Shown here: positions 16,609 to 25,300 of the stretch, piece by piece
How positions within the stretch are numbered: position 1 is the first letter of the stretch
How the letters are laid out: each line of letters begins with the position of its first letter
Assembly: GCA_016212215.1 (NCBI GenBank)
Contig: JACRGV010000080.1
Location: 1 to 47,132 of the forward strand
Direction of reading: 5' to 3'
DNA from: Nitrospirota bacterium
GTDB lineage: Bacteria; Nitrospirota; 9FT-COMBO-42-15; HDB-SIOI813
Length of the DNA: 47,132 bases
Translations under genes and position numbers: made by a program
Notes under the pieces: generated by a model
Told to the model about the DNA's origin: nothing
The model's database searches: none
What the model saw: the letters and a program-made list of their open reading frames with translations, nothing else

Positions 16609-16977
16609 TTAACCCCCATCAAACCTAACGGCGGTAAGAACAATCTCACGGTTACTATCCCCTTCATTCCATGTTGCAGTAACTTTCAAAGTTGAAAGCC
16701 CCTGCATAGGCACATCCTTTTTCAGTGACCATTCGCATGTTATTGTTGATTCCGGAAGATCAGCGCAAGTATCACCTGTGCCGGTCTGTAAAACAGAACC
16801 CCTAAGCAATTCCATCTGTGCCTTTGCGGCCTGTACAGCAGTGAATGAATTGTTTCCGTTTGCGATTGACCTTTTGCCGATAATAAGCATTTCTGCAATA
16901 CTAAGTGAACATACACAAAAGATCGTAAGTGCAAAAAGTACTTCAAGAAGTGTGAAGCCGTTTTTGTTCAAAGCCAT
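16609..16977 (-). CDS. PilV-like minor type IV pilin
   Basis: MALNKNG|FTLLEVLFALTIF is a prepilin leader with Glu at +5. The rest is a short pilin (about 115 mature residues) with two Cys (DTCADL and ITCEW) that may form a disulfide, and the strand TLKVTATW typical of PilV. The ATG at 16977 overlaps the end of fimT by 10 nt, showing translational coupling. A longer start at 16998 would add MEMGWRE before the leader and is less likely. Confidence 0.88.
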   Translation of the reverse strand: MALNKNGFTLLEVLFALTIFCVCSLSIAEMLIIGKRSIANGNNSFTAVQAAKAQMELLRGSVLQTGTGDTCADLPESTITCEWSLKKDVPMQGLSTLKVTATWNEGDSNREIVLTAVRFDGG

Positions 16978-17456
16978 CTCTCGCCATCCCATCTCCATAT
17001 CTTCACCCTTCCGGTTATTGTTAGACTTAATGCACGGGTTTCATTTCTATCATTGGTTATGTATATTGTCCCCAGACTGTTGCTTCCCTGCGGATGAAAG
17101 GTAATTTTATTTGAAGGAAAGGTAACACCGTCTGCCTCCGGTGTCTCAACAGGATTAGCAGGAGGACCAAGCACTCCTGCTGAAAAACCGAATCGAATCC
17201 CCGGAGGAAGATTAATTATCCTTCCTGTAATGTTGTAAAAATTATTGGCAGAATCAAAATTAACAGTGTAACTCTGCCGCTCAATGACAGACCTCATCTT
17301 CATCTCCCGCAGGTCAGTTGATATTTGCCTTGCAAATGACTGAAGATATAACCTATCCGTAAATGCAGAAATATCTGATACAGCAAGGGCAGATAAAATG
17401 CCGATGATTGCGAGCACTATTAAAATTTCTAAAAAAGTAAAACCTTTTTTATTCAC
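16968..17456 (-). CDS. FimT/GspH-type minor pilin
   Basis: MNKKG|FTFLEILIVLAIIGILSA is a canonical prepilin signal with Glu at +5. The 162-residue protein has the GspH/FimT layout, with RQISTDLREMKMRSVIERQS after the helix and a C-terminal beta domain. It is the first gene of the fimT-pilV-pilW-pilX operon. The start codon is GTG and lies in the terminal TTCAC of repeat copy R3. The Shine-Dalgarno GGAGG, 9 nt upstream, also comes from that repeat. Confidence 0.9.
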   Translation of the reverse strand: MNKKGFTFLEILIVLAIIGILSALAVSDISAFTDRLYLQSFARQISTDLREMKMRSVIERQSYTVNFDSANNFYNITGRIINLPPGIRFGFSAGVLGPPANPVETPEADGVTFPSNKITFHPQGSNSLGTIYITNDRNETRALSLTITGRVKIWRWDGERWL

Positions 17457-17575
17457 CCGAAATTACCTCCGGCGGGGTAAGAAAACCCCGCCTATCCATT
17501 TCTATGAGGATAGGTGGGACATTCTTGTCCCGCTGATTTTCATGTCCCTTTGTAAGCCGAAGGCTCATGTGAGTT
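17452..17575 (+). repeat. Palindromic repeat copy R3 (core A), at the fimT start
   Basis: TTCACCCGAAAT end, CCTCCGGCGGGG, core A and the GCCGAAGGC hairpin flank. On the minus strand it carries the GGAGG ribosome site and the GTG start of fimT. Confidence 0.85.
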
Positions 17576-17750
17576 TTTAAGAATAAACTTTGTTATTTGA
17601 CAGTTATTAGTCAAGTAGTTTTGATGTTGATTTTTTGTTCAAGGGTTTTATTTTTTACCTTGAATCCGGAAGGTATGAAGCGAAGATATTTATTGGATAC
17701 CATGACATCGAACTTCTGTCAACTTATCTGCAAACTTTTCTGTAAACTGT

Positions 17751-17779
17751 TTGACGTGCTTATTCAGAATTGTTAATAT
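17751..17779 (+). promoter_or_regulatory. Promoter of tRNA-Ser
   Basis: TTGACG (17751-17756), 17 bp and TAATAT (17774-17779), 50 bp before the tRNA. Confidence 0.7.
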
Positions 17780-17828
17780 GCCGGTAGCAACAAGCCATTA
17801 TGCTACAAGTAGTTGCGAAGCAAATCAC

Positions 17829-17920
17829 GGAGAGATGGCCGAGTCCGGTTGAAGGCGGCTGCCTCGAAAGCAGTTGTGGGTGAAAATCCACCGGGGGTTC
17901 AAATCCCTCTCTCTCCGCCA
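17829..17920 (+). tRNA. tRNA-Ser (anticodon CGA)
   Basis: 92 nt with acceptor GGAGAGA/TCTCTCC, the long variable arm of class II tRNAs (TTGTGGGTGAAAATCCACC), and anticodon loop CTCGAAA giving CGA, which reads TCG. CCA is encoded. Confidence 0.95.
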
Positions 17921-17932
17921 TATATCAATGAG

Positions 17933-18150
17933 CTACGCAATTAAGTGAGGTGCAATAACAGAGACAAACACGAAAGGCTTTGAGCCGGTGTTCATTGCCC
18001 CATGCACCTGCCCCGGTTTGGCCAACGCTATTTCTCCGGCTTTAAGCTGTGCAAACACTCCCCCTTCCTGAGTACCACTGACCGGACTGGTTTATCAGTT
18101 GACGGGCAGATAAATTCCGCAATAGAAAACATTCTTCTTTCCTCTGCCAT
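17933..18150 (-). pseudogene. Cupin-domain protein with internal deletion and frameshift
   Basis: The 5' part begins with ATG 18150 behind GGAGGGAGG and reads MAEERRMFSIAEFICPSTDK and PVRSVV. The 3' part, in another frame, reads SGTQEGGVFAQLKAGEIALA, KPGQVHGAMNTG and FVFVSVIAPHL. These are the two ends of a small cupin protein. The central part with the HxH metal motif and about 50 residues is missing, with the junction near GTGGTACTCAG. No functional product is expected, although the ribosome site is still intact. Confidence 0.75.
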
Positions 18151-18190
18151 AGCCTCCCTCCGTTACCTTATTTAAAAATATACTAAAGCT

Positions 18191-19402
18191 TCAATAATCA
18201 GTGCATACTGTTTTTTTTCTAACCAATGTAATGAATACAATGAATAACGACGCAGAAAGGCCGGCTGTTATAGACCCTAAGTAGAATGTCGCAGACGGGG
18301 AAATATGATCCCATAGCCATCCGCCGATAAGGCTTGCAGGGAACATTGCTATCCCGACTATTGTGTTATAGATGCCGAAGGCAGTGGCCTTAAATTCCTG
18401 CGGTATGATGGTCGCGAGAAGTGCCTTCTGTATGCCCTCTGTAAGCCCCATAAATACGCCGTAGAAAGCAAAAAGAATCCAAATGGTTGCAGCATCCTCT
18501 GCGACTGCAAATCCGTAATAAAGGATGGCAAAGAGAACAAATCCTATAAGCAGCACCCTCTTCTTGCCGAACCTGTCCGCTGCAATACCGGAAGGAATTG
18601 CAGATATGGAGTATATGAGATTGAATAAAAGGTATACAACAGGGATCATAATGTCTTGAATCCCTTTCTGTTCAGCCCTCAATATCAGGAATACATCACT
18701 CGAATTTCCTACGGCAAATATGGCTGCAATAAGGACAAAGAACTTGAATCTCCAATCAAAATGTTTGAGTGTAAGTCTGGGCCTGCCGGATTGCCCTGTT
18801 GTTGGTTTCTTTGTTTCCCTGATGAAAAAGATTATCAGGAGGACGGCTATGATTCCAGGAATGATTGAAAGCCAGAAGACCGTGCGGTAGTTATTAGGGA
18901 AATTTCCGAGCAGAAAAAATGCAAGGGCAGGACCTGCTACAGCGCCCATTGTATCCAATGAACGGTGGAAGCTGAAGGCCCTTCCAAGGAACTCCTTTTC
19001 TGTAGACTCTACAATCAGCGCATCTCTTGGGGCTGTACGGATACCTTTTCCAAACCTGTCGGCAAACCTGAAACCGAGCACGTGCTGCCAGATTGTGGCA
19101 AGGGCAATGATGGGTCTTGTAAGAGTCGAAATACCGTAACCTACTGCCATCAGCCACTTACGGTTTCCCATCCTGTCCGAGAGATAACCCGATAAAACCT
19201 TTAGTATGCTTGCTGTTGATTCTGCAATACCTTCAATAAGGCCGATTGCAGATTTGCTGACACCAAGGGTGTTTGCAAGGAAAAGGGGGACGATAGGATA
19301 GATCATCTCGGAGCTTATATCCATAAACAAGCTAACGAGGCCGCTGACAAATACATTCCGGATGGTGCCGAAGACTTTCTTTTTTTTTGGCTTCATATTC
19401 AT
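18191..19402 (-). CDS. MFS transporter, 12 transmembrane segments
   Basis: The 403-residue product has the MFS layout. SGYLSDRMGNRKWLM in loop 2-3 is the MFS signature (G-x-x-x-D-R-x-G-R-R), and GIAADRFGKKRVLL is its pseudo-repeat in loop 8-9. RFADRFGKGIRTAPRDALI lies after segment 4 and is typical of a subfamily often found with PadR regulators in soil and subsurface bacteria. The substrate is unknown; efflux is the likely role. The padR gene 115 bp upstream on the same strand probably controls it. No strong Shine-Dalgarno precedes ATG 19402. Confidence 0.9.
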   Translation of the reverse strand: MNMKPKKKKVFGTIRNVFVSGLVSLFMDISSEMIYPIVPLFLANTLGVSKSAIGLIEGIAESTASILKVLSGYLSDRMGNRKWLMAVGYGISTLTRPIIALATIWQHVLGFRFADRFGKGIRTAPRDALIVESTEKEFLGRAFSFHRSLDTMGAVAGPALAFFLLGNFPNNYRTVFWLSIIPGIIAVLLIIFFIRETKKPTTGQSGRPRLTLKHFDWRFKFFVLIAAIFAVGNSSDVFLILRAEQKGIQDIMIPVVYLLFNLIYSISAIPSGIAADRFGKKRVLLIGFVLFAILYYGFAVAEDAATIWILFAFYGVFMGLTEGIQKALLATIIPQEFKATAFGIYNTIVGIAMFPASLIGGWLWDHISPSATFYLGSITAGLSASLFIVFITLVRKKTVCTDY

Positions 19403-19517
19403 AGTAATAGTGGCGTTGTCGGCATGGCAATAATAATAAATGGTCGGCCAGTCGTACAGTGGCAGGAGTTGCAGGCCGCGATGGATTCGTTGAATGAATC
19501 TCCTTATATTTTTATGT

Positions 19518-19811
19518 TCACAACACTTCGTCTACCAGTGCCTTGATTTTGTGCCTCGCCTCTTCCAGCACCTTTACACCCCTTCTGGTAGTCTGGTAAT
19601 ACTTGCGGATTTTACCCTCAACAAGTTTTTGTTGCGATTTAAGAAAACCTTGTTCTTCCATGGTGTGTAAAATGGGATAAAGAGTCCCAGGGCTAAGATT
19701 GTATCCGTGATGGGACAGTTCATTGATTATCCAAAGCCCGTAGATCGGTTCCTTAGAAGCGTGGTGCAGGATATGCACCTTGATAAATCCGAGAAAGAAT
19801 TTACGTATCAT
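19518..19811 (-). CDS. PadR-family transcriptional regulator
   Basis: The 97-residue protein is a short PadR-type winged helix: ILHHASKEPIYGLWIINEL, then LSPGTLYPILHTMEEQGFL (recognition helix and wing), and KIRKYYQTTRRGVKVL. PadR proteins repress transporter or stress genes on effector binding. It precedes the MFS gene in the same direction and likely represses both. A CTTTC-N7-GAAAG inverted repeat at about 19829-19845, just upstream, is a possible operator (weak). Confidence 0.9.
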   Translation of the reverse strand: MIRKFFLGFIKVHILHHASKEPIYGLWIINELSHHGYNLSPGTLYPILHTMEEQGFLKSQQKLVEGKIRKYYQTTRRGVKVLEEARHKIKALVDEVL

Positions 19812-20177
19812 ATTAAATTATCACTTTCCGTTATCGAAAGGCAATATAACAAACCTGAAGAAGATAGTCAAACTATTTTGGGGGATTTTTGGGAATATCG
19901 GCAATTCTATTTGAATTATTTCTCCATTGCAAATGCGGAACGTGTAAAACAGGAAAAAGCGGTTCATAGCCGCTAATTTAAATATGAGAAAGTCTATGAT
20001 TGCTTCTTTGATTTTGATAAAACGCTTTTATAATTTTGTATATATAGCTTCCTTGTTATAAGGTCTCTGTGATGGAAGTAGAGAAGGAAGTTAAAATGAA
20101 TGTCCCTCATCAGGTTATATATTCAGATGATGAGGGACGGAGCAGGTTTTCAGGCAGACCGCATAAAGCGGGTCATT
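19812..20177. other. Intergenic region with an inverted repeat
   Basis: GTCCCTCATC (20102-20111) and GATGAGGGAC (20129-20138) form a perfect 10-bp stem with a 17-nt loop. It lies downstream of the 31-residue gene on the minus strand and could end its transcript. The plus-strand frame starting at 20069 runs through the decamer repeat and lacks family features, so it is not called. Confidence 0.45.
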
Positions 20178-20224
20178 GGATTACTGGGGATTACTGGGGA
20201 TTACTGGGGATTACTGGGGATTAC
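20178..20224. repeat. Tandem decamer repeat, GGATTACTGG x about 4.5
   Basis: Four to five exact copies of a 10-bp unit abut the stop codon of the small membrane protein gene. The last unit changes to GGATTACAG, which includes that stop codon. Confidence 0.85.
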
Positions 20225-20316
20225 AGTAAGAACTGTCCGCCGGTTAACATAGCAACTGCTAAAACCAGTGTAATTACTGCGTGGGCGATAAAAGCCTTCT
20301 TTTCATCTCTTTCCAT
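20221..20316 (-). CDS. 31-residue single-span membrane microprotein
   Basis: ATG at 20314-20316 follows an AGGAGG site (about 10 nt upstream, within a long purine-rich leader) and the frame ends with TAA at 20221. The product has a charged head (MERDEKKAFIAH) and one hydrophobic segment (AVITLVLAVAMLTGG) ending QFLL. It should be an inner membrane protein with the N-terminus in the cytoplasm. A TATAAT lies about 80 bp upstream (20399-20404). It follows hepT in the same direction but probably has its own promoter. No family was recognised; small subunits of oxidases and small toxins both have this look. Confidence 0.6.
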   Translation of the reverse strand: MERDEKKAFIAHAVITLVLAVAMLTGGQFLL

Positions 20317-20481
20317 TGTATTTTTTCCTCCTTTCGTTTTTCTTCTTTCTTTATTGTTTAGTACCTTATTTATTTTCTTTATGAATAGATTATATCTATG
20401 CAGGATTAAGGGGAAATTAAAGGTTATTCAGGAAGGATGGCATTGCAGTAAAGTGTCACTGTTGTTCTGATACAGATTACG

Positions 20482-20907
20482 TTAGGGAAGCCTGTTGAGA
20501 TAATCAGCTATATATTTGGAGAATTTTTCAAAATCAGGAAGGTCTTTTTGAAGGTGACGATGTATTTCTTCTAAATCTATTTTAGTATACTCATGCACAA
20601 GAATATTTCTTAAACCTGCTACAGGAGAGAAAGAATACGCAAATTCATCCGGTATTATTCCAGCCTCTCCAAGTATATCAATACTCTCCTTGTATTCCTC
20701 CGGTTTACGGAGTTCAAGTTCAGAAATCATCATCTCGGCAACATCTATTACACATTCGGCAGAAAGGTGCATGTATCTCTCAACAGCCCCTCTCAAGGTG
20801 TGATCTCTCTTTAGGTCTTCCATAGTGGAGTTCCGGTAACCATTAAGATATCCCACATATTCTCTCAGGTTATTTAACTTCCTACTCACTTTCTCTTTAA
20901 ACGTCAT
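20482..20907 (-). CDS. hepT: HepT-like ribonuclease toxin
   Basis: The 141-residue DUF86/HepT protein carries the catalytic RX4HXY motif as RNILVHEY near residues 104-111. HepT proteins are HEPN-type RNases neutralised by their MntA partner through AMP transfer onto the motif Tyr. The start overlaps the mntA stop as ATGA, with a GGAGGG about 11 nt upstream. Helical content and length are normal, and nothing suggests inactivation. Confidence 0.92.
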   Translation of the reverse strand: MTFKEKVSRKLNNLREYVGYLNGYRNSTMEDLKRDHTLRGAVERYMHLSAECVIDVAEMMISELELRKPEEYKESIDILGEAGIIPDEFAYSFSPVAGLRNILVHEYTKIDLEEIHRHLQKDLPDFEKFSKYIADYLNRLP

Positions 20908-21326
20908 TTCCGGGCAAACCCTCCGGACGACATTTTCTGAAGTACCACCTCTGCATGTCTTTTATCATAGTATCTCCTGTCAAGATACCTGGACAATATA
21001 TCCAGCTCCATATCAACTTTTGCAGGTCTGTCACTGCAGAATAGTAATTTCCCATGCCTGATGATTTCATAAGAAAGCTGTATAGGTGACTCATTCAATA
21101 CAACAAGGTCAACCCTTTTACCCATTATGGCTGACACATCATTTGAGAGCCTGAGTCTCAGATCAAAACGGTCTGCCTTCTTAATATCTGTATGTATAAA
21201 CACAGCAACATCTATGTCACTCAACACACCAGCCACACCTTTTGCCTCGGAGCCGAAAATGTAGGCAGTAACAACGTGATATTTCTTAAGGCACCCTTCT
21301 ATCTTTTGAATATCCTCCTCATTCAT
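20904..21326 (-). CDS. mntA: MntA-type nucleotidyltransferase antitoxin
   Basis: The 140-residue protein has the minimal nucleotidyltransferase motif GS-x10-D-x-D as GSEAKGVAGVLSDID (about residues 25-39), the AMP-transferring site that silences HepT. It precedes and overlaps hepT by 4 nt. TATAAT lies only 7 nt before the ATG and there is no ribosome site, so translation probably starts on a leaderless transcript. The pair lies at the distal end of the defence-like block. Confidence 0.92.
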   Translation of the reverse strand: MNEEDIQKIEGCLKKYHVVTAYIFGSEAKGVAGVLSDIDVAVFIHTDIKKADRFDLRLRLSNDVSAIMGKRVDLVVLNESPIQLSYEIIRHGKLLFCSDRPAKVDMELDILSRYLDRRYYDKRHAEVVLQKMSSGGFARK

Positions 21327-21333
21327 GAGAGAT

Positions 21334-21339
21334 ATTATA
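21334..21339 (-). promoter_or_regulatory. Extended -10 box of mntA-hepT
   Basis: Minus-strand TTGC-TATAAT ends 7 nt before the mntA ATG. The -35 hexamer is poor (TATATT at 17 bp), as is common for extended -10 promoters. Confidence 0.5.
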
Positions 21340-21549
21340 GCAATACGATTTTAAAAAATATACCAAAACTTGAAGCCGCCAAAGCAGTTTTAGCCGGAAG
21401 TTGCACATGTGCAGGAGGGGTTTTGAATTATCACTTCTCATATCTATCCTTCAAAAATGCAATACCTGTATAGGCTCACTCACCTGCTCAGCAATTGTTC
21501 CCTTAGACAAGGTGGTAACAGCGGGGATTTCTTGTTGTAAACTTATAAT

Positions 21550-21852
21550 TCAAGACTTGGTACTGCTGTAGCCCATCTTTTTATACGTCTCATGCTTCAT
21601 TAGTAGTTCACGATTTGCCCGATAACTTTCTTTATTAATAACATCAAGCCTCGCATTAAGATCACATAGGTTCGCTGCATCATTAGCTGACAATGAGCAT
21701 TTCACATAATATGACCCTTTGACCCCATCTTGAAATATAACAATAGGCATTTTATAGTTGGATTCTATTGGGATTATGATTGACAAAAAATGGGAAACAG
21801 AATCTTTTATTTTCGTTTGAGTAGTGGCATTTGAATCAAATAGTATTTCCAT
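21550..21852 (-). CDS. Hypothetical protein of the defence-like block
   Basis: Start ATG 21852 has GGAGGG 6 nt upstream, giving 100 residues; the longer frame from 21897 lacks a site. The sequence has a beta-rich centre (MPIVIFQDGVKGSYYVKCSL) and a C-terminal helix, AANLCDLNARLDVINKESYR. The SANDAANLCDLNARLD stretch faintly recalls the end of DGQHR/DndB-like proteins, but too little is present to assign it. It lies in the same direction as the EVE gene, about 130 bp beyond it. Confidence 0.65.
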   Translation of the reverse strand: MEILFDSNATTQTKIKDSVSHFLSIIIPIESNYKMPIVIFQDGVKGSYYVKCSLSANDAANLCDLNARLDVINKESYRANRELLMKHETYKKMGYSSTKS

Positions 21853-21893
21853 CGTAGACCCTCCTCTAATCATTCTTTCTATTATTTTTCTCC

Positions 21894-21975
21894 TCAAATT
21901 AACCCAATCTCCTCCTTTGTCAGCCCATAAAACCCTTAACCCAGCCGGGCTGTTTCCTCTTCAAGGCGTGGGATG
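21894..21975 (-). pseudogene. Possible C-terminal remnant of a DNA methyltransferase
   Basis: Between the EVE stop and the next gene one frame reads DIPRLEEETARLG and, after a frame break, GFYGLTKEEIGLI followed by a stop. The YGLT-x-EEI ending is common at the C-terminus of type II N6-adenine methyltransferases and parallels VYELYGLNADDIGEV at the end of the methyltransferase at 22391. It may be a relic of a duplicated or replaced gene. The stretch is very short and the call is weak. Confidence 0.3.
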
Positions 21976-21980
21976 TCGCT

Positions 21981-22391
21981 TCAATGCCTTGCCCCAAGAC
22001 TGACAATGTACTCAAACACCGCTCTTTCAAGCTGCATAACAGACAATCTCGGCTGTTTGACCAAGGGGATATGCTGCAAGTCCGGTTCTAACTTAATCTG
22101 ATCCAAAGTTACTGGGTGCTCAAAGGTTTGGACCGGTTCAAAATCAACGGCAAGCCAGTTTGTGGCGGCGGTAGTCGGGTCGGGAAATGGCGATTTAGCA
22201 ACTTGCATGATGCCGAATATCTGTTTGCCTGACGGGCCGTGATAATAGAGGGCTTCATCTCCATGTGCCATCCGGGCAATATTGTTTTTTGCCTGGTGGT
22301 TGCGGATTCCGTAGAGCTTGAAGGTGCCTTTCATCAGGACATCCCCCCATGAGCGGGTACGGAAAGGTGATTTAACCAACCAGTATTGCAT
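21981..22391 (-). CDS. EVE-domain protein
   Basis: The 136-residue product is one EVE domain: YWLVKSPF at the start, GIRNHQAKNNIARMAHGD and ALYYHGPSGKQIFGIMQV. EVE domains are PUA/YTH-like folds that bind modified bases in DNA or RNA, and they often accompany restriction systems. Its ATG overlaps the stop codon of the methyltransferase gene as TGATG, so translation is coupled. That is strong evidence that the two products act together. The length matches stand-alone EVE proteins. Confidence 0.93.
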   Translation of the reverse strand: MQYWLVKSPFRTRSWGDVLMKGTFKLYGIRNHQAKNNIARMAHGDEALYYHGPSGKQIFGIMQVAKSPFPDPTTAATNWLAVDFEPVQTFEHPVTLDQIKLEPDLQHIPLVKQPRLSVMQLERAVFEYIVSLGARH

Positions 22392-25300
22392 CAGTCGTTT
22401 CCATGTTTGGGTTGTGAATTGTTATTCTGTGCTTTGGCCAGCTTTGGATAGCGCCGTATGTACCAGTTTTCTACCTCACCGATGTCATCTGCGTTCAGTC
22501 CGTACAATTCATAAACTAATCTATCTATCTCATGTTGCTGTTTTTCGTAATTATACTCAGGGTTAATTTTTAAACTTTCAATTACCTCAGAAACAATCGA
22601 GTTTAATTTATTACCACCAAGAATAACCATCGGAATATCTTCAATATCTTGTGCATTAGAGTTGACTGTGTGATTGATCATGCTATTGAAAAGATATCTA
22701 ACCAGTTTGCTACATAAAATACCGAGTAAGGCAATTTTATCTATGCTATCTTTTGGGAAAATAACCTGAAACCCATTTTGGAACAATTGCAACTTAGTAT
22801 ATCTGAAGAGAGGTGAGTAAATGCCAGCGGCAGTTACACCAACCCCATCAGAAAAATACCTATGCTGATTTCTTAGTGCATTTTTGGGTCTTAATTCACT
22901 CACTGTTGCTCTGTCCCAAGGAAAATAAAAATCTGTCGGATAAAAATAATTATTAAATTGGTTATTATCTTTAATGGTTTCACCGCCTTTTTCAAATTCT
23001 AAATAATATGGTGTCTTATCATTCTTTATAATAATTCCATTAGCTTTCTCTTCACTCGAGAGTTGCCTTTTTACAATCAAGTCACCATTTACTTTGTCAT
23101 ACCCACCTGACCCCGATAAAGATCGTATGTACTTTTTATTGTCATATGATTTGATTCCCCCACAAATTTCAACTAACAGATATTTCAAAGTAGCAAGCTG
23201 TAAAAGCTTATTATTAATTTCAACAAGTCTGCACTGGATTTTATCATCTCCAATTGATAAATAGTTGGTGGGTGCAATCACATTATTCATAATGCAAAAT
23301 AACTTCGGCGAAGCCACAAAGAAGGGAATATTGGAATTGGTCATTATTAGTGACTGTGGGTAATAGTAGATGGCGTATTCAGGGTTAGAAACATTCTCCC
23401 GCTCTCTGAAGCCTTCAGTAGAGGTGAGAACTTCAATGAAGCGCTCATGCTCGTCATGTATACTGATGTTGGTCATGTCAACCATCTGGCAGTGATGGCC
23501 CGGGTCTATAAACATTTTGTCCAGCGGTATCTTAGTTGGATAAACGTTTCGCTCGCACACAATGATGGCGGTGTTGACCGTTGCCTTGAATGTATCGGGA
23601 TGCACTCGGATCATTTTGTGGATATAATTGTGCATCATCTGCTGACGCAGTTCCTTGTGGCTCTTGATGGTCATAAAGGTGTCGGAGACGATGAAGGAGA
23701 GGACGCCGCCTGGTTTTAGCGGTGTCGCATTCTGTCCGTTCCCCAGAAAGCGTGCAATGAAGGCGCCGTAGGGGTCTTTGGAGCTCAAGTCCAGCTTTTG
23801 TTTGATAGCATCAGGAATATCGGTGCCGCCATAGGGTGGATTGCCGATTACGATATCAAAAGGCTTGTGGATCAATTCAGGGAAAAATAGATCAAGGTTG
23901 AAGAACGGAGCGCATAGATTCCCGTGCTGGAACCACTTCTTCAGGAGTTCCCTGTTCCGTATGCTCTCTGATTTCTGGTCATTCATTTTTTTACCGGTAA
24001 TCCGTTGGGCGAAGTCAGGGAAATAGGTCGCCAATGTATCCGCAACATTTGTGGCTATGGCGGTCTTGTCCTCCCGTGTCAAATTGGGTTTGTAGTAGCT
24101 CTCCTTTGCGTTGCGCAGGTGGGTGAAAACCGATTCGTTGAAAAGACCAACATCCACTTCCATCAGTGAATCGGCGCAAATAACTTTTGTTTCGATATTG
24201 GGAAGAGGGGTGATGTGATAGTTTTCCTGCGGCAGGCTTTTATCAATCTTCTGCTCAATCAGCAATGAGATGAAGAAGCGCAGCTTGGTGATCAGTGTCG
24301 CAAGCGGCTGATTGTCAATTCCGTAAATGGCATTCTTGATGATACCCAGCTTCCTGGGATAGTCCTCCATATGTTGCTTGAGGATCTTCGCAAAGTTTTC
24401 CCTCTGGAACCTATCTTCTATTTTGGATAACTGCCTTTCGAGCCATAAATCGTTTTCAGGATCAACTTTCTTCAATAAGCTGACAATCCTGTGGAGCATC
24501 CCCATGGGAAATGCACCGGAACCGCAGGCAGGGTCCAGCACCTTGACGGAATCAAGGGCATCAACGGTCAGAACCTTGAATTTAGTATCCTGGTCTTCGA
24601 TCCGATCGAAGTAGATCAAATCGTTCAGCTTCTTCACAAACCCGGCCTGTCCCTGCTGCTTAAAGTAGTTGGAGAGATAGATAAGGAGGGACTCGTTGAC
24701 CATGTAGTCAATTACCTTCCGGGGTGTATAGTAAGAGCCCGATTCCTTCCTCGCGTTCTTGGCCACCTTCTCGTCCGGGTCAATTTCCGCAAGGAGGTTT
24801 TCAAAGACAAGGCCAAGCAACTCCGGGTCAAGGGCAACCTCTTCCTCAAGTGGGGTACTTTCATCCACGGTGAAGACAAACTGTGACAGAATCTTGTTCA
24901 AACCATGAGTTTCTCTTGCATTTCTGCCTGTGCCTACCTGAAGGCTATTGGCATAAAAAAGCTCATTGGGTATGTAGAGAGGACCGTCTTCAATGGTCTC
25001 GTTGTAATTATCCTCCTCAAGCCTGTCAAACAGGCCGCCGTTGAGAAATGGTATGGCGTCGAAAAGCTTGTAGTCAAAATTATCCGGCAGATACTTCTTC
25101 CCAAGATATTCGGCCTTTCTTTTTACCGGATTCATGGGAGAGTTAAGGCAGCTCAGGAAGATATTCTGGAGTATGCCCCGATAGTAGCTATTCTCCTTGA
25201 TGAAATCATTATCTGTCTTCCTTACCAGTACCAGGAATTTGTCAAGATGGTCATGAAGTTCTATTAATCTGGGATTGATAAGTCCTCTTTCCTTCAGGAA

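Noticed and set aside
17398-17580. 60-residue plus-strand frame reading through repeat R3
   Set aside because: It is the opposite reading of the palindromic repeat and overlaps the well-supported fimT start; it only shows that the repeat is open on both strands.
20069-20470. 133-residue plus-strand open frame
   Set aside because: It runs through the decamer array and opposite the 31-residue gene, has no ribosome site and no family features; the minus-strand small gene explains the region better.
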